Shown piece after piece: positions 23,706 through 30,772 of a DNA stretch of 64,000 nt. The DNA is from Runella limosa DSM 17973 (GTDB lineage: Bacteria > Bacteroidota > Bacteroidia > Cytophagales > Spirosomataceae), in NCBI RefSeq assembly GCF_000482465.1, contig NZ_AXVJ01000040.1, positions 118,490 through 182,489 of the forward strand, read 5' to 3'. Position 1 is the first letter of the stretch. Each line of letters starts with the position of its first letter. The position numbers and the translations under genes were made by a program. A model generated the notes under the pieces. That model worked only from the letters and a program-made list of their open reading frames with translations. It was not told where the DNA came from and made no database searches.

Positions 23706-25085
23706 TTACCAAACAAGCGTAGCCACTGATTTAGCTTCCAACGTAGGCATTATTTGCTTGTTTTTATGACGAACATTAAACGTCATTGGCTTATCGCTTT
23801 CATTGATAACAATGAGTACCGTTTTGCCATCTGGTGTCTTAAATGCGACATTTGATAAGCTCATTGTGACGTTTGATGCTATACGTACGGAATTGGGTCG
23901 GACAAGTTTTGATGCGTGCGCAATGATATAGTAAGCGGGATTCCGAACCACCGTTTCGCCAATAGTTAGCGCTCCTAAACAAGCCGTACATCCACCTTCG
24001 GTATAAGGCTTTTGTTGGGGATCGGCGGCTAAATTCCACTCCAAAACGGTTTTACACCAATTGCGCGGCGCTCCAATGACTAGATTTTTAACATGCCACA
24101 TCAAATCACCCCCAAAATTAGCAGGCGCACCTATCCACTGTTCCGTAAAATAGAGGTTTTTGTCGGGATGGGCTTCGTGTACATCCCTCAAACTCTCGAT
24201 GTTTCCCCCGTACAAATGAAACGCAGAACCATCGATGTACCGACGCGCTTCCGGGTCATTTAAAATGCTAATGGGGTAATCGGGGCGATCGGCGTTGTGG
24301 TCATAAACCAGAATTTTGGTTCTAATATTGGCTTTTTTAAAGATAGGCCCAAGGCTCTTTTTGATAAAAGCGGCTTGTTCATCTTGCGGCATTAATAAAC
24401 TTGGGTTATTTCCTGGATGGAGGGGTTCGTTTTGCACCGTGATTGCGTCTATTTGAATCCCTTCTTTTTGCATTTCTTGAATATACTTTACCAAATATTG
24501 GGCATACACATCGTAAAATTCGGGCTTCAAACTTCCTCCTTTCGAGGCAGCGTTGGTTTTCATCCAAGCGGGCGGCGTCCAAGGTGAGCCCAGTATTTTG
24601 AGCGAGGGCGCTATCAACAGTATCTCTTTCAACACAGGAATAAGTTCTTTTCTCTCTTCTGCCAACGTAAATTTCGTCAGTGTCGGGTCGGTTTGGCCCG
24701 CTGGTAGGTCGTTGTACGTAAATACATGATCACTCAAGTCGGATGCTCCAATGCTAATGCGCAAATAGCTCACGCCAATATTATTTTGATCCGTGGCAAA
24801 GAGTTCTTTCAGCAATTTTGCACGCTCAGTAGGCTTCATTGCTGCCAACAACTGAGCACTTCCTCCCGTAAGAGTATATCCAAAGCCATCCATTTTTTGA
24901 AACGTCTTGGTGTCGTCAACGTAAATACTGGGAAGCGTGTTGGTCGTAGTACCAAACGACAACCTCTCGGCTTGTTTTTGAAAAAGAACCGATTTATCTG
25001 CTTTTGTAAGCCAAAATTCCGCTTGTTGGGCTTGGCTAGTGAGTGCCCATAATAAAAGCACAATACCCTGCATTTTTTTCATCAT
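23706..25085 (-). CDS. GH30 glucosylceramidase-like glycosidase
   Basis: Clan A family 30 beta-glycosidases. The acid/base is Glu220 in TVQNEPLHPG and the nucleophile Glu315 in YFTEQW; both are present. MDGFGYTLTGGSAQLL near residue 65, SPWTPPAWMKT near 165 and the C-terminal beta domain (KTVLIVINESDKPMTFNV) complete the normal architecture at 459 residues. The signal peptide MMKKMQGIVLLLWALTSQAQ predicts periplasmic location. Likely activities are beta-glucosidase or beta-1,6-glucanase-type. It reads toward the AraC regulator and is preceded by a terminator of the DUF1080 gene. Confidence 0.92.
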   Translation of the reverse strand: MMKKMQGIVLLLWALTSQAQQAEFWLTKADKSVLFQKQAERLSFGTTTNTLPSIYVDDTKTFQKMDGFGYTLTGGSAQLLAAMKPTERAKLLKELFATDQNNIGVSYLRISIGASDLSDHVFTYNDLPAGQTDPTLTKFTLAEERKELIPVLKEILLIAPSLKILGSPWTPPAWMKTNAASKGGSLKPEFYDVYAQYLVKYIQEMQKEGIQIDAITVQNEPLHPGNNPSLLMPQDEQAAFIKKSLGPIFKKANIRTKILVYDHNADRPDYPISILNDPEARRYIDGSAFHLYGGNIESLRDVHEAHPDKNLYFTEQWIGAPANFGGDLMWHVKNLVIGAPRNWCKTVLEWNLAADPQQKPYTEGGCTACLGALTIGETVVRNPAYYIIAHASKLVRPNSVRIASNVTMSLSNVAFKTPDGKTVLIVINESDKPMTFNVRHKNKQIMPTLEAKSVATLVW

Positions 25086-25120
25086 GATAGTTGGTTAAAA
25101 TTGATAGGTTATGAAACAAG

Positions 25121-25153
25121 ACAGCCCCGAAAAATGCGTTTTTTCGGGGCTGT
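25121..25153 (-). terminator. Terminator between the DUF1080 and GH30 genes
   Basis: ACAGCCCCGAAAAA and TTTTTCGGGGCTGT form a perfect 14-bp stem about 20 bp after the DUF1080 stop on the minus strand. Confidence 0.85.
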
Positions 25154-25174
25154 ATGGATATTTTTCTGTAACGA

Positions 25175-25954
25175 TTACAATCTGCGAATCCAGATGTTAC
25201 GGAACTGAGTCGCGTTATTGTGATCTTGGAGGTGAATTACATCCTCTCCGTGTGCTTCTGGATAGTGGTGAAGACCAATGTAAAGTGTTAGACCGTTGAT
25301 GGTGGTATTGTTTTGTACCAATACACCATTCAAAAAGACAGTAATACGAGCAGGAGCATCCAAACGACCATCTGGCTTGAAACGCGGTGCTGTATATACC
25401 ACATCATATACATTCCACTCCGACGGGCTACGCATTGGATTTACGAGCGGTGCATGGTCTTTGTAAATACTTCCTGCTTGCCCGTTGCGGTAGGTACGGT
25501 TTTGGTACGAATCCAAAATTTGCAACTCATAACGGTCTTGGAAGAAAACCCCACTGTTACCACGGCCTTGGCCTGCACTTTCAACTTTATCAGGAGCGCT
25601 AAACTCAAGGTGTAATTGGCAATCACCAAATTTCATTTTAGTTTTGATGTCACCACTTTTAGGCACTACTTCGAGGTAATCGCCATTGACAATTTTCCAA
25701 GGGGCAGGGCTACCATCTTTGGCAGAAACCCACTGAGATAAGTCTTTACCATTAAAAAGGATGATAGCATCCGAAGGTGCTTCGCCAAGGTTTTTAGCTG
25801 GAGTAACAGTCGCTACTTCAGGCTCCCAAATTTCAGTCATTTCGGGTTTCATTGGCATGGGCGAAACCGCAGGAGGAGTACCTGGATAACCTTGTGCAAA
25901 AGCAGCAGCAGCACAAGCGACGAGCGACGCAGTAAGAAGCGTTTTTTTCATCAT
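25175..25954 (-). CDS. DUF1080 (3-keto-disaccharide hydrolase-type) secreted protein
   Basis: A 259-residue periplasmic protein with signal peptide MMKKTLLTASLVACAAAAFAQ. The DUF1080 jelly-roll is marked by IILFNGKDLSQWVSAKDG near residue 65, GNSGVFFQDRYELQILDSYQN near 135 and HNNATQFRNIWIRRL at the end. Characterised members hydrolyse 3-keto-glucosides produced by sugar oxidases; others act as lectin-like or glucanase-like folds. A Pro-rich stretch (residues 22-45) links the signal to the domain. No GFO/IDH oxidase lies nearby, so a complete 3-keto route is not visible here. Confidence 0.88.
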   Translation of the reverse strand: MMKKTLLTASLVACAAAAFAQGYPGTPPAVSPMPMKPEMTEIWEPEVATVTPAKNLGEAPSDAIILFNGKDLSQWVSAKDGSPAPWKIVNGDYLEVVPKSGDIKTKMKFGDCQLHLEFSAPDKVESAGQGRGNSGVFFQDRYELQILDSYQNRTYRNGQAGSIYKDHAPLVNPMRSPSEWNVYDVVYTAPRFKPDGRLDAPARITVFLNGVLVQNNTTINGLTLYIGLHHYPEAHGEDVIHLQDHNNATQFRNIWIRRL

Positions 25955-26043
25955 GGGTGTATTAGAAATTAAAAGTTTTACGAATCAAACAACCTTTTTT
26001 TCTACAAAGTCAAACGGTTGGTCTTTTTAACGTTCTCTGCGCA

Positions 26044-26646
26044 TTAATCGCATACAAAGATGCTTAAATAATCGGGCGATGATGACGTAATCTGTTTTAG
26101 GCTGAGGCTTACGTCTTGGGGAAGTATTTTAGTCAAACGTTTTTGTAACTGCGTAGCCGTCTCTTTTTCAACGAGTTCGTAACGAATTTGACTACGGGTT
26201 ATTTTTAATTCTTTTTTTCGTGATGACGACAACTGCGTTGTTTTTACCTCATATTCTTTATAAGCGGCCAACTCCTCAGCCAGTTGATCAGCCAATGGTT
26301 CTGCCCCTGCATCATAAAAAACCTCAATGACCCACTCTTTTCGTGGACTGGTAATTTTACTAATCAATGAGGCTTTTTTCGTCGGTGTTGTAGTCGTTTT
26401 TATTTTTTCTGGTTTGGGCGAACTTTCGGGATTCATAATGGCTGCAACGCCCGACACCAGCCCCAGCACCAACGTCAGGCCCATAAACATCCGAATCGAA
26501 CGCAGCATTTCGGGGCGTGGCTTCGGACGGCTACTTTCACGGTTGAGCAAAAAAAACGATAAAATAAACGCAATCGCGCTCAATCCTGAAATACCGTACT
26601 TGAGAAACTCTGCCAGCTCGCTGACTTGAAATTGCGCAAAAACCAT
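26044..26646 (-). CDS. Hypothetical two-helix membrane protein
   Basis: I do not recognise a family. From the internal start at 26646 (MVFAQFQVSELAEFLKYG) there are two probable membrane helices, about residues 12-33 and 52-70, separated by a basic Arg/Pro/Lys loop. A Lys/Thr-rich linker follows, then a soluble C-terminal domain of about 100 residues. That domain (EWVIEVFYDAGAEPLADQLAEEL...) reads like a small alpha/beta domain possibly related to SPOR or LytR-C folds, which is a weak guess. A longer frame begins at 26751 but overlaps the amidotransferase gene and lacks a plausible N-terminus. Confidence 0.6.
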   Translation of the reverse strand: MVFAQFQVSELAEFLKYGISGLSAIAFILSFFLLNRESSRPKPRPEMLRSIRMFMGLTLVLGLVSGVAAIMNPESSPKPEKIKTTTTPTKKASLISKITSPRKEWVIEVFYDAGAEPLADQLAEELAAYKEYEVKTTQLSSSRKKELKITRSQIRYELVEKETATQLQKRLTKILPQDVSLSLKQITSSSPDYLSIFVCD

Positions 26647-26701
26647 GTAGTGGGGTGTTATGACAAATTGAAGCGGCAAATAACGCGCTTTCGCGCTTTT
26701 T

Positions 26702-27472
26702 TTACAACCTTGACGCCACAAACTCAACAATCCAACGCGCCACCAAGACACTATCTAAGGACTGAGATAAGCTTTCTAGTCCTTGTTGGGTTTTGGTTTC
26801 GCCAATTCGCTCCACCCGCGACCGCATCAACGCTTCTTCGTAAGGAACCGTAAATTCAGGATGCGCTTGTACGCCCAACATCCGCTGGCCTACTTGAAAC
26901 ATGGCCACTGGGCAATCGTCAGCAGTAGCAAGTATTTGCGCATCGGGAGGTAACACCTGTACTTGGTCTTGGCACATCATCAATAAATTGACGTTTTGTT
27001 GAAAAGGCTGCATCCATTGTGGATAACTTCCCTCCAAAGGCAAACCTGAAACTGTAAGCTGTAAACCCGAAACTGTAAACCGATGCACACCCACGCACCA
27101 ACCCACCGACGATTTTTGTACTTTTCCTCCCAATGCTTCCGCCAGAAGTTGATGCCCAAAACAAACGCCTACGTAGATTTTTTGGTGCGCGTACAAATCT
27201 GCCACAAATGCTTTTAGGGTATGAATCCAAGGTTCATCGTCATAGACCGAAAACTTAGACCCCGTGCTCAAGTACGCATCGCACTCATCGACTGACGCAG
27301 GAAAATGCCCATTGGAGACGTCATAAAAGGTAAATTCCCATTCGGGAGCAAGGGGTAGAAACAAAGTAGGGAACATATTTCGATAGTCTCCCGCAATGTG
27401 TCGAAATTCATCGCGAACGTGGTCGCACTCTAAAAGGCCGATTTTTATGGTGTTTTTCACTTTGTATATCAC
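26702..27472 (-). CDS. Class I glutamine amidotransferase with a repeat-derived insertion
   Basis: A GMP-synthase-like class I amidotransferase domain, 256 residues. The nucleophile is Cys104 in GVCFGHQ and the histidine-glutamate pair is in GVQAHPEF near residue 215, so the triad is intact. Such free-standing proteins hydrolyse glutamine or gamma-glutamyl compounds. Residues 131-146 (RFTVSGLQLTVSGLPL) are encoded by the same ~10-bp repeat words found at 262-450, and interrupt the region between GVGVH and WMQPF. The start is GTG 27472, directly after the stop of the upstream gene; a second GTG four codons on is an alternative. Confidence 0.85.
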   Translation of the reverse strand: MIYKVKNTIKIGLLECDHVRDEFRHIAGDYRNMFPTLFLPLAPEWEFTFYDVSNGHFPASVDECDAYLSTGSKFSVYDDEPWIHTLKAFVADLYAHQKIYVGVCFGHQLLAEALGGKVQKSSVGWCVGVHRFTVSGLQLTVSGLPLEGSYPQWMQPFQQNVNLLMMCQDQVQVLPPDAQILATADDCPVAMFQVGQRMLGVQAHPEFTVPYEEALMRSRVERIGETKTQQGLESLSQSLDSVLVARWIVEFVASRL

Positions 27473-28087
27473 TTATTTCAATGTATAACCTACCCCCACT
27501 CCACCCCATAACAAGAAATTGCGGTCGATTTTCCCCCAGCTTTTACTATGTGTTATCGAAGGGTATGGGTTGTCTCCCTTATAGATACTTTTATCTTCCC
27601 AAAAAATAGAACTTAATGGAGTAAAGCCAACCTTAAAGAACCATCCACCTTCTGGCTTTTGAAAACGATATCCCACACGGGTAGTCACGAAGAGATACTG
27701 TTCTCGTTCTACAAGTTTATTCACATGATACTTCTCGGATGTAGGATCCATACCCATATCATCGAAAAATATCATTGACTTTTTCCAATGCTGTCTAAAC
27801 TGGACATACGCCATTCCAATTCCTAGCTCAAAGAAATGAGATTCTCTTCCAAACAATAAACTCCCCGAAACAGGAACAGAATACATTTTTCGTCCATTGA
27901 GTGGAAAAAAGCCAAGCGCTCCATTGAGGGCTATTTTGTAAGAAGGGGCAGTTTTTACCAACTGGTCAACCCCAATCGACGTCAATAACCCCGTTCCTAA
28001 ACCTTCCAAAAACAGGGTAGTACGCTGTTGCGCCTGCCCCACCTCAGCCAAGGTAATTATCCAGAAAAGCAACAAAAGTCTTTTCAT
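27473..28087 (-). CDS. Hypothetical outer-membrane beta-barrel-like protein
   Basis: Not assigned to a family. A signal peptide (MKRLLLLFWIITLAEVGQAQ) is followed by about 180 residues rich in alternating aromatic strands (SLLFGRESHFFELGIGMAYVQF, LFVTTRVGYRFQ, NFLLWGGVGVGYTLK). It ends in a hydrophobic lysine-terminated strand, as expected of a small outer-membrane barrel. It abuts the amidotransferase gene with no intergenic base, suggesting translational coupling, although a functional link is not obvious. Confidence 0.65.
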   Translation of the reverse strand: MKRLLLLFWIITLAEVGQAQQRTTLFLEGLGTGLLTSIGVDQLVKTAPSYKIALNGALGFFPLNGRKMYSVPVSGSLLFGRESHFFELGIGMAYVQFRQHWKKSMIFFDDMGMDPTSEKYHVNKLVEREQYLFVTTRVGYRFQKPEGGWFFKVGFTPLSSIFWEDKSIYKGDNPYPSITHSKSWGKIDRNFLLWGGVGVGYTLK

Positions 28088-28102
28088 AAAAGCTCGTTAT
28101 GG

Positions 28103-28450
28103 CTACGAAAGTAAAATATCAGCAGGAATTCCTAATTGTCGATTCAATATCCGCATTATTTCCGCAGTTAGTGGCTTTTTTCGGTTTAGTATTTGCGAAA
28201 CATATCCTTTGGAACCAATTAGTCCTACCAAATCTTTTGCTTTCATTCCTCTTTCGTCTAATGTCAATTTGATTGCTTCAATTGGATCTGGAGGTAGAAC
28301 AGGATGATATTTATTTTCATAATCTTTTATTAAAACTACAAGTAACTCAACCTCGTCCCCTTCTGGTGTACCTGGAGCTGCATCAAAAATCTGATCAATT
28401 CGAAGAAGAGCATCGTTGTAATCTTTTTCGGTTTTCAAAACGTGGTTCAT
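28103..28450 (-). CDS. higA: HigA-type antitoxin (XRE helix-turn-helix)
   Basis: The 115-residue protein has the HigA layout: an N-terminal ~50 residues with AAPGTPEGDEVELLVVLIKDYE, then PPDPIEAIKLTLDERGMKAKDLVGLIGSKGYVSQILNRKKPLTAEIMRILNRQLGIPADIL. The latter is a Cro/CI HTH with the family ending. It should neutralise HigB and repress the operon. In most genomes higA follows higB by only a few bases; here 337 bp separate them, filled with non-coding sequence that carries two CRISPR-like repeats. Confidence 0.9.
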   Translation of the reverse strand: MNHVLKTEKDYNDALLRIDQIFDAAPGTPEGDEVELLVVLIKDYENKYHPVLPPDPIEAIKLTLDERGMKAKDLVGLIGSKGYVSQILNRKKPLTAEIMRILNRQLGIPADILLS

Positions 28451-28602
28451 TTTATTTATTCTTTTGTGAATCAGAAGAATTTCTTCCGATTTGTAGAGTT
28501 AGTTTTTTCCTTTTTGTGACTTCAATCCTTGTTCTTCTGGCAATTACTCTGGAAGAATATCGCCATCGTCCAGAACCAGCTCATAATTAAGGTATATTAA
28601 AA

Positions 28603-28701
28603 ATTTCAATCCCTAAATGATAGGATTTAACGTGGATTCGCAAATACTCTATATCCACTACTACAACAGTGGTTTCAATTCCAAAATGGTACGATTTTAC
28701 G
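28603..28701. CRISPR. Two degenerate CRISPR-like repeats with one 39-bp spacer (possible remnant)
   Basis: Two 30-bp elements at 28603-28632 and 28672-28701 agree at 24 of 30 positions; the shared frame is TTTCAAT.CC.AAATG.TA.GATTT. They are separated by a 39-bp spacer. Read on the minus strand they end in ATTGAAA(C/T), the 3' ending usual in type I and III CRISPR repeats. They also hold short internal dyads (AATCC/GGATT in the first, CCA/TGG in the second). No third unit is visible at the 69-bp register on either side, and no cas genes are in the window. Confidence 0.35.
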
Positions 28702-28787
28702 ATGAGTACGTCATATTAAAATTGAATCAGTATTATTTTGAAAAATTAGTTAGTATCTCCCCTTTTAAAAGTAATCGCTATGCTATT

Positions 28788-29099
28788 TCATTCATGGATA
28801 TATTCAATCGTTGCTGCATCAACAGAATTATATTCTTCATGTGTTCCAAACCATTTTATCATCATCCGTTTAAACTGAAAATTAACTCTAATAATCAGGC
28901 GATATCTATTCCCTACAACATTAAAAATAACTCGGCTATCTCCTACAACGCTCGCATTTCCATAAACAGCCTTTAACTCATTAAAATTATTAAACTCACT
29001 CTTCTCCAATTCTTTATATAGTTTTCGCAATGCTTCTCCTGCTTCAGGGTATTTTTGGATATAATAATTTAAAGTCCTTGTAGACAGCACATTTGCCAT
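28788..29099 (-). CDS. higB: HigB-type mRNA interferase toxin
   Basis: A 103-residue RelE-superfamily toxin. LSTRTLNYYIQKYPEAGEALRKLYKELEKSEFNNFNELKAVYGNASVVGDSRVIFNVVGNRYRLIIRV matches the HigB subgroup that cleaves mRNA at the ribosome, and the end VKWFGTHEEYNSVDAATI is the usual catalytic-side C-terminus. The gene is intact, so loss of the downstream antitoxin should be harmful unless higA is still expressed across the 337-bp gap. The region is more AT-rich than its neighbours, consistent with transfer. Confidence 0.9.
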   Translation of the reverse strand: MANVLSTRTLNYYIQKYPEAGEALRKLYKELEKSEFNNFNELKAVYGNASVVGDSRVIFNVVGNRYRLIIRVNFQFKRMMIKWFGTHEEYNSVDAATIEYIHE

Positions 29100-29157
29100 A
29101 ACTTACTATTTTTAAAGCACTTACAACAACAACTTTATATAATTTGGCTGTTGAGTA

Positions 29158-29213
29158 TTCAAAAAGTTTTCTAAAGGTAAACAAATTTGTTTACCTTTAG
29201 AAAACTTTTTGAA
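29158..29213. terminator. 56-bp perfect palindrome between the aldehyde dehydrogenase and higB genes
   Basis: Every base from 29158 to 29213 pairs with its mirror (for example AAAAAGTTTTCTAAAGG with CCTTTAGAAAACTTTTT) and there is no unpaired loop sequence. It lies 16 bp after the aldehyde dehydrogenase stop (minus strand) and upstream of higB, so it probably ends ALDH transcription. Its symmetry also suits a cruciform. Confidence 0.8.
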
Positions 29214-29229
29214 ATTCTATTTATTATAA

Positions 29230-30624
29230 TTAAAACCCTCCCACGCGCAAATGGAAAGACTTTGGTCGTGTAAGCGCTTCGTAACCTAAGGCCGACAAAG
29301 TACAACCACGCCCCGAATCTTTCACGCCTGTCCACGCCAATTCTGGGTCGAGATAATCGCAACGGTTCATAAACCACGTACCTGTTTCTATCTGGTTTCC
29401 AATGAAAAGTGCCGCTTCGGCATCCCCCGTCCACACCGACGCCGTAAGCCCGTAATCGCTGTCGTTCATCAACGCAATCGCCTCTTCATCGCTGCTCACT
29501 TTCATAATTCCGACGGCAGGGCCAAACGTTTCTTCCGTCATAATACGCATCGAGTGGTTGACGTTTACCAACAATTGAGGTGCTAAATAAGGAGTCCCTA
29601 CCTGATTGCTTGGGAACAATGAAGGATCAATCAGTGCATTGGCACCTTGGCTTACCGCTTCGCGGATTTGCTCACGCACAAACTCTGCCGCCGACGTACG
29701 CACCATCGGACCAAGGTGCGTACCTGCATCAAACGGATTACCTAAAATGTATTTGTTGACCAAGTCCACCGCACCGTGTACAAACTCGTCATAGACTTTT
29801 TCGTGAACATAAATGCGCTCAATTCCACAGCACGATTGCCCCGAATTGAACAACGCCCCGTCCACAAGGTTTTCAACCGCAAATGCCACATTCCCATCCG
29901 CTCGAACGTAGGCAGGGTCTTTTCCCCCAAGCTCTAAGCCTGTTGCAATAAAACGCTCGGCTGCGGCCCGTTGTACTGCGTGGCCACCCGATACCGAACC
30001 CGTAAATGCCACAAAATCAACGCGAGAGTCGGCAATAATTCGTGCTACGTAGTCGTGGGTCGTATGAATATATTGAAACACGCCTTCTGGCAAGCCCGCC
30101 GCTTTGAAGGCTTCGGCGTAGCGCTCGGCGCAAAGGGGTGTTTGTTGCGCGTGTTTCAGGATAACGGTATTTCCAGACAATAAGGCAGGAATAACCACAT
30201 TGACCGACGTCAAGTAAGGGTAGTTCCAAGGAGCTACGACAAAGACTGTCCCGAGGGCTTCGCGGCGAATAAAACGCTGGAAACCATCTCTTTCAGACAC
30301 CGATACGTCAGACAAAGCCCCTATAGCGGCTTGCATCATATAACGCGCGCGCTCCTGAAAACCTCGACGGATTTCGTTGGGAGTATAAGCAATGGGGCGC
30401 CCCATCTGCCACGTTAGCTCAGTACCGATGGCGTCGGCATGTTCGATAAAATAAGCAACTGCTCGTTCACAAATGGCAATACGTTCCGACAGAGGAACGG
30501 CTTTCCATGCTTTTTGGGCAGCTTTGGCAGTAGTTAATACTGTTTCGATGTGGGAAGCTGTAACGTACTCGCGTTCTAAATAAACCGAGCCATCGACAGG
30601 AGAAATGACTTGAAACGTTTTCAT
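29230..30624 (-). CDS. NAD(P)-dependent aldehyde dehydrogenase
   Basis: A 464-residue member of the ALDH superfamily that oxidises an aldehyde to the acid. The general base is Glu231 in LELGGKDP and the nucleophile Cys265 in FNSGQSCC. APWNYPY (about residue 131) and FTGSVSGG (about 208) shape the cofactor site, and EETFGPAVGIMKV near 390 is conserved. The closest branch appears to be succinate-semialdehyde dehydrogenase-like, but substrate is not readable by eye. It is a single gene, bounded by the palindromic terminator and a divergent peptidase gene. Confidence 0.9.
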   Translation of the reverse strand: MKTFQVISPVDGSVYLEREYVTASHIETVLTTAKAAQKAWKAVPLSERIAICERAVAYFIEHADAIGTELTWQMGRPIAYTPNEIRRGFQERARYMMQAAIGALSDVSVSERDGFQRFIRREALGTVFVVAPWNYPYLTSVNVVIPALLSGNTVILKHAQQTPLCAERYAEAFKAAGLPEGVFQYIHTTHDYVARIIADSRVDFVAFTGSVSGGHAVQRAAAERFIATGLELGGKDPAYVRADGNVAFAVENLVDGALFNSGQSCCGIERIYVHEKVYDEFVHGAVDLVNKYILGNPFDAGTHLGPMVRTSAAEFVREQIREAVSQGANALIDPSLFPSNQVGTPYLAPQLLVNVNHSMRIMTEETFGPAVGIMKVSSDEEAIALMNDSDYGLTASVWTGDAEAALFIGNQIETGTWFMNRCDYLDPELAWTGVKDSGRGCTLSALGYEALTRPKSFHLRVGGF

Positions 30625-30742
30625 CAGTTTGGTGACATATAAGTCCGAAAAATACGGGTTAATTTTTAAAATACAGCAAAGCCGCTACGCATACTACCTC
30701 CCAAAGGGTCGAATTTACCTCCGATGGTACTACTTTATTTTG

Positions 30743-30750
30743 TACATTTG
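30743..30750 (+). promoter_or_regulatory. -7 box upstream of the S9 peptidase gene
   Basis: TACATTTG fits the Bacteroidota TAnnTTTG consensus and would start transcription near 30757, about 15 bp before the ATG at 30773. A -33 TTTG partner is not clear. Confidence 0.5.
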
Positions 30751-30772
30751 AAAACATCGCAAACCTAATCGT

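Noticed and set aside
26678..26703. GCGCGCTTTCGCGC-like hairpin with T-run
   Set aside because: The T-run is on the plus strand while both flanking genes are on the minus strand, and it overlaps the amidotransferase end; not a convincing terminator.
28490..28590. Possible extra toxin or peptide gene between higB and higA on the minus strand
   Set aside because: Three frames give only short peptides broken by stops; no homology is recognisable.
28617..28976. A 119-residue plus-strand frame over higB and the CRISPR-like repeats
   Set aside because: Low-complexity AT-rich, antisense to higB and running through the repeats; no supporting feature.
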